A DNA stretch of 64,000 nt from Flavobacterium sp. N502536. Lineage in GTDB: Bacteria > Bacteroidota > Bacteroidia > Flavobacteriales > Flavobacteriaceae. Within the stretch, counting starts at the first letter, position 1. Each line of letters starts with the position of its first letter. Location of the stretch: contig NZ_CP110011.1 in assembly GCF_025947345.1 (NCBI RefSeq), positions 868,001-932,000 of the forward strand, read 5' to 3'. The position numbers and the translations under genes were made by a program. The notes beneath the pieces are model-generated. The model was not told the DNA's origin. It did not search any database and saw nothing but the letters and a program-made list of their open reading frames with translations. Shown here in pieces: positions 52,047-60,583 of the stretch.

Positions 52047-52619
52047 TTATTCTTTCTCAATTTTAATCGGTGTTTCTTCTATCTGAATTGCTCCTGAAGA
52101 CAACAAAGGCTGATGGAACGGATGTGACAAAGAAGCCTGTTGGCGAATGTATGCCATTTTGATTGCTGCAATGGCAGCCTCAGTCCCTTTGTTTCCGTGA
52201 ATTCCTCCACTTCTGTCAATTGACTGTTGCATGTTATTGTCTGTTAAAACACAGAAAATAACCGGAATATCAGTCTGAACATTCAGGTCTTTTATTCCTT
52301 GTGTTACTCCTTCGCAAACAAAATCAAAGTGTTTTGTTTCGCCCTGGATCACACATCCAATTACAATTACTGCATCTACATTTTGCGTTTGCAGCATTTT
52401 TTTTGCACCATAAATCAGCTCGAAACTCCCTGGAACATTCCAACGAATAATTTGCTGAGCCGGAACATCACAATCTGTTAAGGCATCAAAAGCGCCGTTG
52501 TAAAGTCCTTCTGTAACCGTTTCATTCCATTCAGAAACAACAATCCCAAATCGAAAATCTTTCGCATTTGGGATTGTGTTTTTATCGTATTCCGATAGAT
52601 TTTTATTTTGAGTAGCCAT
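52047..52619 (-). CDS. ribH: 6,7-dimethyl-8-ribityllumazine synthase
   Basis: This 190-residue protein condenses 3,4-dihydroxy-2-butanone 4-phosphate with 5-amino-6-ribitylaminouracil, the step before riboflavin synthase. Visible motifs are FRFGIVVSEWNETVTEGLYNGAFD, the substrate-binding VPGSFELIYGAKKM, CVIQGETKHFDFVCEGVTQGI with the active-site His, and PVIFCVLTDNNMQQSIDRSG. The C-terminal ~35 residues (ASLSHPFHQPLLSSGAIQIEETPIKIEKE) extend past the usual end of the ~155-residue family. It forms a transcription unit with the TPR protein gene upstream (77-base gap). Confidence 0.95.
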   Translation of the reverse strand: MATQNKNLSEYDKNTIPNAKDFRFGIVVSEWNETVTEGLYNGAFDALTDCDVPAQQIIRWNVPGSFELIYGAKKMLQTQNVDAVIVIGCVIQGETKHFDFVCEGVTQGIKDLNVQTDIPVIFCVLTDNNMQQSIDRSGGIHGNKGTEAAIAAIKMAYIRQQASLSHPFHQPLLSSGAIQIEETPIKIEKE

Positions 52620-52624
52620 CTGTA

Positions 52625-52690
52625 TATTTTAGATATTAAATTTCAGATTGCTAAAATACAAATCTAAAATCTAAAATCTGAAATCTGCAA
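52625..52690. repeat. TCTAAAATC/TCTGAAATC word repeats between the TPR gene and ribH
   Basis: The gap consists of drifting words (ttagatattaaatttcagatt, then aatctaaaatctaaaatctgaaatctg). The two halves are loosely complementary and can form an AT-rich hairpin. No gene is seen. Confidence 0.5.
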
Positions 52691-52696
52691 TTAAAA

Positions 52697-53476
52697 TTAT
52701 TGTGCTAATCCAATCAATACATCAACAGCTGCAGCTTCCGGAGTTGCATCGTAGTTGTCTTTGATATCTGTTAAATATTTCAAAGCATCTTCTTTTTGAC
52801 CTAAAGCCAAAGCTGTTTTACCTGCTTTTAACAAGAAACGAGGTGTAGTGAAATCATTTTTATTCGATTCAGCTGCTTTTACATAATAGTCTAAAGCTTC
52901 TTTTTGTTGGTTCTTTTGAGAATAAGCATCTCCAATAGCACCAATTGCCAAAGCACCTACAATAGCTTCTTTTGATTTAAACTCTCCTAAATACTTAATT
53001 GCATCATCATATTTACCAATATTCAAAGAAGCAATACCTGCATAATAGTTCGCTAAATTTCCGGCATCAGTTCCTGAGTACTCGTCAGCAATTTTAACGA
53101 ATCCGAATTTACCTTCAGAACCATTTAAAGCCAGTTTGTATAAAGAATCGCTTGCTACACCGTTAGTTGCTTTTTCAAAGTTTTGCTGAGCAACAAACAT
53201 TTCGCTTGCAGCCTCATCCTGCTTAGGAGCTTCAACAAATTTTTGGTAAGCCAAATAGCCAATAGTAGCAATTGCAATACCAGCAACTAAACCAATAATG
53301 ATTTTTTGATTTTTAGCTACCCAATCCTCAGTTTTTGAAGCAGTTTCATCTAATTTAGAGAAAACTCCAGCCGTTGTGCTGTCTTTTTCATCAATAATTA
53401 CCTGTGTTTCCTCATTTACTTCTTTAACTTCTTTCTCTTTTGGTGCTTTATATCCTCTTTTATTGTAAGTTGCCAT
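52697..53476 (-). CDS. Membrane-anchored tetratricopeptide (TPR) protein, YfgM-like
   Basis: This 259-residue protein has a charged N-terminus (RGYKAPKEKEVKEVNEETQVIIDEKD), a single membrane segment (IIIGLVAGIAIATIGYLAYQKF, ~80-101) and a periplasmic TPR region: GNLANYYAGIASLNIGKYDDAIKYLGEF, AIGDAYSQKNQQKEALDYYVKAAESN and LLKAGKTALALGQKEDALKYLTDI. The layout fits the YfgM/CcmG-like TPR group that meets the Sec translocon and periplasmic chaperones. The product is a scaffold, not an enzyme. It has a -7 box at 53499-53506 and precedes ribH. Confidence 0.87.
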   Translation of the reverse strand: MATYNKRGYKAPKEKEVKEVNEETQVIIDEKDSTTAGVFSKLDETASKTEDWVAKNQKIIIGLVAGIAIATIGYLAYQKFVEAPKQDEAASEMFVAQQNFEKATNGVASDSLYKLALNGSEGKFGFVKIADEYSGTDAGNLANYYAGIASLNIGKYDDAIKYLGEFKSKEAIVGALAIGAIGDAYSQKNQQKEALDYYVKAAESNKNDFTTPRFLLKAGKTALALGQKEDALKYLTDIKDNYDATPEAAAVDVLIGLAQ

Positions 53477-53498
53477 TTAAAATTAATTTAGTGAACGG

Positions 53499-53506
53499 CA
53501 AAAATA
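53499..53506 (-). promoter_or_regulatory. Predicted -7 box of the TPR gene
   Basis: CAAAAATA reads TATTTTTG on the minus strand, 23 bases before the ATG, matching TAnnTTTG. Confidence 0.5.
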
Positions 53507-53855
53507 AAATTTTTATTGAAACCGACGTAAAAAAAATCAATTTTATCACTATTTTACAAAAAATAATTTCATTCACAGCAAGTCCTTCCTCTTCAACCGG
53601 AAAATAATTCACTCGCAAACGCATCAAAAGCCTTTTATATCGATAATTTTCGATAATTTGCACCCTCAAATTTTTGATGATTTTAAACATCACTTTTCTA
53701 AGCCAAAACTATTTTTTTGCCACTGATTTTAACGATTTACACCGATTAAAGGGTATCAGTAGAGAAATCCTTTTAAGCAATTTAAGCTGTGGCAGAAGAA
53801 AAAGCGCAAAGAGTTGCTTAGAAAGCATCAAATTTTATCTTAGAGTGCCTAAAAA
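53507..53855. other. Gene-free gap between the divergent TPR and recF genes
   Basis: No gene is supported. The gap holds words of the type gccactgatttt...gattaaa (53719-53758) with gtggc at 53789-53793, related to the acagatttcacagat/aatctgtggc words at 56574-56632. A near -7 match for recF (ataatttg, about 53653-53660) is the only promoter-like signal. Confidence 0.45.
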
Positions 53856-54956
53856 ATGTATTTAAACAAAATTTCTTTATTCAATTACAAAAATTTCTCC
53901 GAAATCAGTTTTGATTTTGACCGCAAGATCAATTGTTTTGTCGGCAAAAACGGAATTGGCAAAACCAATGTGCTCGATGCTATTTATCATCTTGCTTACG
54001 GGAAAAGCTATTTCAATCCGCTGGCCGTTCAGAACATCAAACACGGAGAGGAGTTTTTTGTGATTGATGCCGAACTAGAGAAAAACGACAGAACCGAACA
54101 AATTGTCTGCAGTTTAAAAAAAGGACAGAAAAAAGTTTTAAAAAGAAACGGCAAAGCCTACGATAAATTTTCGGATCATATTGGCTTCATTCCACTTGTC
54201 ATTATTTCTCCGGCCGATCGCGATTTAATCGTAGAAGGAAGTGAAACCCGCCGTAAATTTATGGACAGCGTGATTTCGCAATTAGACGCTACCTACCTGC
54301 ATCAGTTGATTCAATATCAAAAAGTAATTGTACAGCGCAATGCCTTACTAAAGTATTTCGCGCTGAATCATACCTTCGACAACGATACTTTGTCTATCTA
54401 TAACGAACAACTGAATGGTTTTGGGCAATCGATTTTTGAAAAACGAAAAGATTTCCTGGAGCAGTTCATACCTATATTTAATGTACACCATCAGGCCATA
54501 ACCGGATCGGAAGAAACGGTACAATTGGTTTACGAAAGTCATTTGTTCGAAAAAGACCTTTTAAGCCTGTTACGTGAGAACATCAATAAAGACAGGGCAC
54601 TGCAATACACCAGTGTAGGCATCCACAAGGACGACTTGTCGTTTGAAATTGATTCACATCCCATAAAAAAATTCGGATCACAAGGGCAGCAAAAATCTTT
54701 TCTGATTGCGCTGAAACTGGCTCAATTTGAATTTTTAAAAAAACAAAGCGGTGTCAAACCTCTGTTGTTATTTGACGACATTTTTGATAAATTAGACGAA
54801 ACCCGTGTTGCCAAAATCATCGAAATGGTAAACAGTGACACTTTTGGGCAGCTTTTTATCTCCGACACACATTCGGAACGCACCGAAACCATTGTAAAAT
54901 CAACGCACCAGAGTTACAAAATATTTAAATTAGATAATTTGACAATGAGAGAATGA
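53856..54956 (+). CDS. recF: DNA replication and repair protein RecF
   Basis: This 366-residue SMC-like ATPase opens with [21 protein letters not shown] and the Walker A GKNGIGKT at residues 30-37. [23 protein letters not shown] is the family signature. The ABC signature is [21 protein letters not shown] and Walker B is [15 protein letters not shown], followed by [11 protein letters not shown]. It helps load RecA at single-strand gaps. Unlike in many bacteria, dnaA, dnaN and gyrB are not beside it, as usual in Bacteroidota. Confidence 0.96.
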   Translation: MYLNKISLFNYKNFSEISFDFDRKINCFVGKNGIGKTNVLDAIYHLAYGKSYFNPLAVQNIKHGEEFFVIDAELEKNDRTEQIVCSLKKGQKKVLKRNGKAYDKFSDHIGFIPLVIISPADRDLIVEGSETRRKFMDSVISQLDATYLHQLIQYQKVIVQRNALLKYFALNHTFDNDTLSIYNEQLNGFGQSIFEKRKDFLEQFIPIFNVHHQAITGSEETVQLVYESHLFEKDLLSLLRENINKDRALQYTSVGIHKDDLSFEIDSHPIKKFGSQGQQKSFLIALKLAQFEFLKKQSGVKPLLLFDDIFDKLDETRVAKIIEMVNSDTFGQLFISDTHSERTETIVKSTHQSYKIFKLDNLTMRE

Positions 54957-54963
54957 GATAATT

Positions 54964-55025
54964 TGGCAATGAGAAAATTAGATAATGACTTTAAATTATC
55001 TCATTAGCTAATTATCTAATTGCCA
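54964..55025. repeat. AT-rich inverted repeat after recF
   Basis: tggcaat (54964-54970) and attgcca (55019-55025) close an imperfect stem made of the words gagataatt and attagataat. It starts a few bases after the recF stop and probably forms a terminator-like hairpin. Confidence 0.5.
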
Positions 55026-55071
55026 CATTAAAAATGATTATTTTAGCAATTATATTTTAAAACTACGTCTT

Positions 55072-55770
55072 ATGAAATTCCCCAAAATTCTATTCCTTAT
55101 CATTTCAGTTGTATTACTTTCCTGCAACGAAAGAAAATCAGGTATTATGGAGGAGATAACTCCGAAAGATTTTGCAGAAAAAATTAAAACAACCGAAAAC
55201 CCTCAAATACTGGACGTCCGAACTCCCGAAGAATTTGAATCGGATCATATTGATCGTGCTGTAAATGTAAATTGGAACGATGATAATTTTACAGACAAAG
55301 TTGCAACTTACGACAAATCGAAACCTGTTTTTGTTTATTGTTTAAGCGGCGGAAGAAGTAAAAAAGCAGCCGCAAAACTAAATGAGATGGGCTTTACCAG
55401 CATTTATGAGTTAGAAGGCGGTATCATGAAATGGAATGCGGATGGTTTTTCTAAACCTTCAGCAGCACAGCCTGGAATGACGATGAGTGATTTTGACCAA
55501 CTGTTAAAGACCGACAAAAAAGTACTGGTTGACTTTTATGCCGAATGGTGTGGTCCCTGCAAACAAATGGAACCGTATCTTTTGAAAATGCAAAAAGAAA
55601 TGGCCGACAAGGTAATTATTGTTCGCATTGACGTAGACAAAAACAAAAATTTGACCGCTCAAATGAAAATTGAACAGCTTCCTACCATGGTTTTATACGA
55701 AAACAAAGCCGTAAAATGGAAAAATATTGGTTTTATCAAAGAAGAAGACTTAAAAAAACAACTGCAATAA
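55072..55770 (+). CDS. Rhodanese-thioredoxin fusion lipoprotein
   Basis: This 232-residue protein begins with a lipoprotein signal (LFLIISVVLLSCNERK). Residues ~28-115 are a rhodanese domain (PQILDVRTPEEFESDHIDRAVNVNWND, active Cys in PVFVYCLSGGRSKKAAAKL). Residues ~135-232 are a thioredoxin fold with active site DFYAEWCGPCKQMEPYLLKM and the cis-Pro in IEQLPTMVLY. The likely place is the periplasmic face of a membrane. It may pass sulfane sulfur or reduce disulfides on exported proteins; which one cannot be read from the sequence. It precedes a DUF2461 gene by 10 bases. Confidence 0.92.
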   Translation: MKFPKILFLIISVVLLSCNERKSGIMEEITPKDFAEKIKTTENPQILDVRTPEEFESDHIDRAVNVNWNDDNFTDKVATYDKSKPVFVYCLSGGRSKKAAAKLNEMGFTSIYELEGGIMKWNADGFSKPSAAQPGMTMSDFDQLLKTDKKVLVDFYAEWCGPCKQMEPYLLKMQKEMADKVIIVRIDVDKNKNLTAQMKIEQLPTMVLYENKAVKWKNIGFIKEEDLKKQLQ

Positions 55771-55780
55771 CACTATCGAT

Positions 55781-56458
55781 ATGCTAACAAAAGAATCATT
55801 GCAATTTTTAGAAGACTTAAGAAAAAACAACAATCGGGATTGGTTTTTGGACAACAAAAAGCGATACGAGATTTTCAAGAAAAACTACCATCAACTGGTT
55901 AGTGATTTACTGGATGTGATGAAACCTATGGATCCTTCGCTGGAACTACTGGAGGTTAAAAACTGCACGTTCAGAATCAATCGCGACATTCGATTTTCCA
56001 AAGACAAATCACCCTATAAATCCCATTTAGGAATCTGGATGTCGACCGGAATCAAAGGACTGAATCGTGCCGGATATTATGTACATATCGAACAAGGAGC
56101 CAGCTTTATTGCCGGAGGTTATTATTCGCCTGAAGCCGAAGATCTAAAGAAAGTTCGCAAAGAAATTGCTTTTTTCCATGATGATCTTGAAGCCATTCTT
56201 AACGACAAAAACTTTAAAAAAGAATTTGGCAGCCTGGATGTAAACGAAAACAACTCGCTTAAAAATCCGCCGAGAGGCTACGAAAAAGACCATCCTGCGA
56301 TTGAGTTTTTAAAATTGAAAAGTTTTACGGCTACTCAAAAATACGATATCAACGAGGTGACTCAAAAAGATTTCGTTTCGAAAATGAGTAAAAAACTCAT
56401 CGCTTTAAAACCTTTAAACGAATTCATCAACCGTGCTTTAGACACGGAGGAATTTTAG
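55781..56458 (+). CDS. DUF2461 domain protein
   Basis: This 225-residue protein shows the DUF2461 pattern throughout: MLTKESLQFLEDLRKNNNRDWFLDNKKRYE, the central CTFRINRDIRFSKDKSPYKSHLGIWMS, AGYYVHIEQGASFIAGGYYSPEAEDLKKVRKEI and PPRGYEKDHPAIEFLKLKSFTA. The function of the family is unknown; the highly conserved Arg/Lys/Asp segment suggests binding of a phosphorylated ligand. It is probably co-transcribed with the rhodanese-thioredoxin gene and ends before a perfect hairpin. Confidence 0.9.
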   Translation: MLTKESLQFLEDLRKNNNRDWFLDNKKRYEIFKKNYHQLVSDLLDVMKPMDPSLELLEVKNCTFRINRDIRFSKDKSPYKSHLGIWMSTGIKGLNRAGYYVHIEQGASFIAGGYYSPEAEDLKKVRKEIAFFHDDLEAILNDKNFKKEFGSLDVNENNSLKNPPRGYEKDHPAIEFLKLKSFTATQKYDINEVTQKDFVSKMSKKLIALKPLNEFINRALDTEEF

Positions 56459-56469
56459 AGAAAACACAC

Positions 56470-56516
56470 CGCCACGAATTCACAAATTGTTTAAATTAAT
56501 TCGTGAATTCGTGGCG
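56470..56516. terminator. Perfect 14-bp hairpin after the DUF2461 gene
   Basis: cgccacgaattcac (56470-56483) pairs exactly with gtgaattcgtggcg (56503-56516), with A-rich flanks. It is placed like a terminator, but no T run follows on the plus strand, so it may belong to the repeat families of this genome. Confidence 0.5.
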
Positions 56517-56652
56517 AAAAAAAACTTCAAAAAAGATATACTGCGCCCCAAAAACAAGAGGTAAAGTTTGACAACAGATTTCACAGATGGATATACAGTA
56601 AAAAATCCTTTAAAAATCTTTTAATCTGTGGCAAAAAAATTAAGTTTGCCGA

Positions 56653-57714
56653 ATGAAAAAAAGGAAAATACTTTTTCTTGGAGAATCTTATCGTGCTGAC
56701 GCCATTACGTGGATGAACGGTTTGAAAGAATTTGGCGGTTTTGAAATTTGCACCTGGGAACTTCAAACCCCCAACAATTCAAAGCTCAACCGATTCAAAC
56801 GTATTTTAGAATATCTTTTTTCTCCTCTTTCCATTCGAAAAAAAATCCGACAGGAAAAACCGGATATGATCATTGCCGAACGAACCACCAGCTACGGTTT
56901 TCTGGCAGCAATTTCGGGAATGCATCCCATTGCAATTGCACAACAAGGCCGAACCGATTTGTGGCCCGAAGGTTCGATCCTGCTTCCTTTTAAAAAAATC
57001 ATTCAGAAACACGCTTTCAAAAAAGCCAATTTAATACACGCCTGGGGTCCGGTGATGACTGTTTCGATGAAAGCGATTGGCGTAGACATGAGCAAAGTTT
57101 TAGTACTTCCAAAAGGAATTGATTTATCCCTTTTCTCCCCTTCTATCAATAACTCCACTAAAATCGAAGCTATTGTTACGCGTTCTTTACAGCCGGAATA
57201 CCGCCATGATTCTATTTTAAAAGCTTTCGGAATTTTACACCAAAAAGCAATCGACTTTTCATTGACCATTGTTGGCGACGGAACCCGACTGCAATCTTTA
57301 AAAGAGCTGGCAGCAGCACTTCAAATTGAAAACAAAGTAATTTTCACCGGAAGAATTCCGAATACCGAACTTCCACGATTATTACAGCAATCCAATCTCT
57401 ACATCAGCATGCCCATTACCGAAGGCGTATCGGCATCTTTATTTGAAGCAATGGCTTGCAACTGCTACCCTGTAGTTTCAGATATTCCAGGAAATCAAAG
57501 CTGGATCAGGCATCGCGAGAACGGGCAACTGATTGAAATTGACAATATCGAAATGCTTGCCGAAGAATTAATCTGGTCTTTTGAAAATTCGCAATCTCGA
57601 AATAATGCCATTCTGGAAAACCGAAAATTTGTGGAAGAACACGCAAATTACAACCTCAATATGAAGATTATTTCAGATAAATATCATGAGTTGCTGGATT
57701 TAAATCTTAAATAA
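56653..57714 (+). CDS. Glycosyltransferase family 4 protein
   Basis: This 353-residue GT-B glycosyltransferase has an N-terminal acceptor domain (ILFLGESYRADAITWMNGLKEFGGFEICTWEL, DMIIAERTTSYGFLAAISGMHPIAIA). The donor half contains KVLVLPKGIDLSLFSPS, RHDSILKAFGILHQKAIDFSLTIVGDGTRLQSLKELAA, and the E-x7-E-like stretch MPITEGVSASLFEAMACNCYPVVSDIPGNQSWI. It probably moves a sugar from a nucleotide donor onto a surface glycan or lipid. The specific donor is unknown. The following small gene starts after 3 bases. Confidence 0.9.
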   Translation: MKKRKILFLGESYRADAITWMNGLKEFGGFEICTWELQTPNNSKLNRFKRILEYLFSPLSIRKKIRQEKPDMIIAERTTSYGFLAAISGMHPIAIAQQGRTDLWPEGSILLPFKKIIQKHAFKKANLIHAWGPVMTVSMKAIGVDMSKVLVLPKGIDLSLFSPSINNSTKIEAIVTRSLQPEYRHDSILKAFGILHQKAIDFSLTIVGDGTRLQSLKELAAALQIENKVIFTGRIPNTELPRLLQQSNLYISMPITEGVSASLFEAMACNCYPVVSDIPGNQSWIRHRENGQLIEIDNIEMLAEELIWSFENSQSRNNAILENRKFVEEHANYNLNMKIISDKYHELLDLNLK

Positions 57715-57717
57715 AGA

Positions 57718-58140
57718 ATGGAAAAAGTATTACAGATTGTTCCTTTATTTTTTAGCTTAGGATATCTATTCTTTTATATGTTAACAGGTGAAAATTCTAA
57801 TCCAAAAACTTTCAGGTACAATCAACTTTTTGAAGCTGACAAATTAATAAAACATTTAATATTTGCTCTTATATTTTCTATAATCGGACTCGTGAGATAT
57901 AATTCATCTCAATTAGATGCCTTTTATTTTCTTCCAATATTATTCATTTTAGCTATTAAAATCTCTAATCCTTTATTCCGGCTTTTATATAATCGCAACA
58001 TAATTATTGCCCTTCGCTGGGACAAACCTCCAAAAGGAAAGAATGGAATTAAAATCTTAGATCGAATAATAGGAGTCGCAATTGCGGCATTTTCCTGTAC
58101 AGGTCCGATTCTTTTAAAACTCTTAATAAAGGTTATTTAA
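57718..58140 (+). CDS. Uncharacterised small membrane protein
   Basis: I do not recognise this 140-residue protein. It has four hydrophobic segments: an N-terminal one (VLQIVPLFFSLGYLFFYMLTG), KHLIFALIFSIIGLVRY, FYFLPILFILAIKISNPLFRLLY and a C-terminal one (IIGVAIAAFSCTGPILLKLLIKVI). Between the last two lies a conserved-looking hydrophilic stretch (NRNIIIALRWDKPPKGKNGIKILD). It starts 3 bases after the glycosyltransferase gene, so it is probably translated with it, but its role cannot be inferred. Confidence 0.7.
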   Translation: MEKVLQIVPLFFSLGYLFFYMLTGENSNPKTFRYNQLFEADKLIKHLIFALIFSIIGLVRYNSSQLDAFYFLPILFILAIKISNPLFRLLYNRNIIIALRWDKPPKGKNGIKILDRIIGVAIAAFSCTGPILLKLLIKVI

Positions 58141-58256
58141 TAAAATCCATAAGCTGAATGATTTAAAAACAACCTAATCTGCACAAAAAACGTAACTTTC
58201 TTCTCTCGACGACGACATACATTTCAGTGAATTGTTTAATTTAATCTAATCGAGAA

Positions 58257-59360
58257 ATGAGTAACAGAAGAATCTGGCTAAAACAAATAGGTTTAGGCAC
58301 AATAGGATTAGGCTTTGGCCAGTTTAAAACATTTGCCAATGGCACCAATGAGTATATTTTACCAGACTTAGTAGACCACACTCCCATCTTACTCCGCTCT
58401 AACGAAAACCCATACGGCCCGTCTCCGAAAGCGCGATTAGCAATGGCAAAAAGTGTCAACATCAGCAATCGATACGGCTGGAATCTTTCACCGGAACTCA
58501 TTACCCTGCTGGCAAAAAAGAATACGGTTTCCGACAACAATATCCTTTTAGGTGCAGGCTCCACTGAGATTTTAGATTTAATTCTTCAATATGCTGCCCT
58601 AAAAAAAGGCAACTTTATATTGGCCGAAACCACATTTGATTACTGGACAGCGCCTGCCGAAAAACTAGGGATAAAAAAAATCACTATTCCGCTAACCAAA
58701 GACAAAAAGCATGATTTACCAGCCATGTTAAATGCCATTGATGCCGATACCAAAATGGTGTATATCTGCAACCCAAACAATCCGACAGGAACACTGTGCC
58801 AAAGAGAAGAACTGATTGCTTTTATAAGAGAAGCCACCCAAAAAACAATCGTTTTTGTCGATGAAGCTTATATCGATTTTACAGACGAACCATCGTTAAG
58901 TGATTTGGTCGCTACCAATAAAAACCTGATTATTACCAAAACTTTCTCCAAAATGTACGGACTGGCAGGTGCCCGCATTGGTTACGCTGTTGCACATTCT
59001 ACGATCATTGATGAGCTTAGCATTTTAAAATCATCTCCCAATTTATCAGTAAGTGTGGTTTCGATAGCTGCCGCAATTGCTTCTTTAAATGATGCCGATT
59101 TTATTCGTCAGGTACGTACCTCCAATCAGGAAGCCAAAAAATATACCATAGCACAACTTACACAACTCAATTTAACCTGCATTCCCTCTTATTCCAATTT
59201 TATTTATTTCTCTTTAGAAAATTACAAAAAAGACTATTTTAAACAATTGCAGGACCACAATATAGTGGGAACCAGAATTTACGAAGAAAATGGCAAATGG
59301 ACGAGAATTACAATAGGCACAATGAAAGAAATGCAGCGGTTTATTGAAGCTCTAAAATAA
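58257..59360 (+). CDS. Exported HisC-like PLP-dependent aminotransferase
   Basis: This 367-residue fold-type I aminotransferase resembles histidinol-phosphate aminotransferase: LLRSNENPYGPSPKARLAM, LGAGSTEILDLILQYA, CNPNNPTGTLCQREEL, FVDEAYIDFTDE, and the PLP-binding lysine Lys232 in TKTFSKMYGLAGARIGY. It begins with SNRRIWLKQIGLGTIGLGFGQ, which looks like a twin-arginine (Tat) signal, so the folded PLP enzyme may be exported. A true histidine-pathway HisC would not be. Substrate and location remain open. It is not near other his genes. Confidence 0.85.
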   Translation: MSNRRIWLKQIGLGTIGLGFGQFKTFANGTNEYILPDLVDHTPILLRSNENPYGPSPKARLAMAKSVNISNRYGWNLSPELITLLAKKNTVSDNNILLGAGSTEILDLILQYAALKKGNFILAETTFDYWTAPAEKLGIKKITIPLTKDKKHDLPAMLNAIDADTKMVYICNPNNPTGTLCQREELIAFIREATQKTIVFVDEAYIDFTDEPSLSDLVATNKNLIITKTFSKMYGLAGARIGYAVAHSTIIDELSILKSSPNLSVSVVSIAAAIASLNDADFIRQVRTSNQEAKKYTIAQLTQLNLTCIPSYSNFIYFSLENYKKDYFKQLQDHNIVGTRIYEENGKWTRITIGTMKEMQRFIEALK

Positions 59361-59447
59361 GACGCCAAAAAAACATTTACAACGAAGCTTTGTTTCTTTT
59401 ATTGGTCGTTATTTTTTAGAAACCCAATGCAAATAAATTATAATCCT

Positions 59448-59455
59448 TACTTTTG
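59448..59455 (+). promoter_or_regulatory. Predicted -7 box (TACTTTTG) of murB
   Basis: TACTTTTG matches TAnnTTTG and lies 38 bases before the murB ATG. Confidence 0.5.
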
Positions 59456-59492
59456 GAGTCAGAATTAATTCTTCAAAAAAAGCCTTTTATTT

Positions 59493-60506
59493 ATGGAAAT
59501 CCAATCCAATTTTTCTTTAAAAAACTACAATACTTTTGGCATTGAAGCCAAAGCAAGACAATTTGTTGCCGTACACACGGTAGCCGAATTGAAAACCATT
59601 TTAGAAGAAAATAAAAACGAGCAAAAATTCATTTTAGGCGGAGGAAGCAATATGCTTTTAACGCAGGATATCGACGCTCTTGTCATTCATATTGATTTAA
59701 AAGGCAAAAAAATCATCAAAGAAGACGATGATTTTGTCTGGGTAGAAAGTCAGGCCGGTGAAACCTGGCACGACTTCGTACTTTGGACGATCGATAATAA
59801 TTTTGGCGGTTTGGAAAATATGTCACTCATTCCCGGAAATGTAGGTACTACGCCGGTTCAGAATATTGGTGCTTACGGAACAGAGATCAAAGATACTTTT
59901 GTTTCGTGCGAAGCGATGAATATTGCCTCTCAGGAAATAAAAACGTTCACCAATGCCGAATGTAAGTTTGGATACAGAGAAAGTGTCTTCAAAAACGAAG
60001 TAAAAGACCAATATATCATTACAGCGGTAATTTACAAACTGACGAAACGCAATCATAAAATCAATATTTCTTACGGGGATATTATGGCAGAACTAGCCAA
60101 AAACAACATTACGGTTCCTTCCTTAAAAGAGGTGAGCAATGCTGTGATTGCGATCAGACAAAGCAAATTACCAGATCCGAAAGAATTAGGAAATAGCGGA
60201 AGTTTTTTTAAGAACCCGATTTTACTAAAAACTGATTTCGAAAAAATCCATCAGAAATTCCCTGAAATGAAATTTTATGAAGTTTCGGAAACCGAAGTAA
60301 AAGTTCCGGCTGGCTGGCTAATCGAACAAGCTGGTTTTAAAGGAAAACGTTTTGGCGACGCCGGAGTTCATAAAAACCAAGCCTTGGTTTTAGTAAATTA
60401 CGGAAATGCAACCGGGCAGGAAATTTTGGCCGTTTCCAAAGAGGTACAGAAAACTGTTTTTGATACTTTCGGAATTCAGATTGAAGCGGAAGTAAATGTA
60501 ATCTAG
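59493..60506 (+). CDS. murB: UDP-N-acetylenolpyruvoylglucosamine reductase
   Basis: This 337-residue protein is a type I MurB, of E. coli-like length. The FAD-binding half shows KFILGGGSNMLLTQDIDALVIHI and NFGGLENMSLIPGNVGTTPVQNIGAYGTEIKD. The catalytic half has CKFGYRESVFK, the active Ser in LGNSGSFFKNP, and the closing GIQIEAEVNVI with the catalytic Glu. It reduces the enolpyruvyl group with NADPH to give UDP-MurNAc for peptidoglycan. The gene has its own promoter and is followed by a short word-repeat gap. Confidence 0.96.
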   Translation: MEIQSNFSLKNYNTFGIEAKARQFVAVHTVAELKTILEENKNEQKFILGGGSNMLLTQDIDALVIHIDLKGKKIIKEDDDFVWVESQAGETWHDFVLWTIDNNFGGLENMSLIPGNVGTTPVQNIGAYGTEIKDTFVSCEAMNIASQEIKTFTNAECKFGYRESVFKNEVKDQYIITAVIYKLTKRNHKINISYGDIMAELAKNNITVPSLKEVSNAVIAIRQSKLPDPKELGNSGSFFKNPILLKTDFEKIHQKFPEMKFYEVSETEVKVPAGWLIEQAGFKGKRFGDAGVHKNQALVLVNYGNATGQEILAVSKEVQKTVFDTFGIQIEAEVNVI

Positions 60507-60583
60507 AAGTTAGATTGTTGGATAGCTATCCTTAAGCCTTAGCACCTCAGTTCCTTAGTACCTCTGAACCTAAAAAAGAAAAA

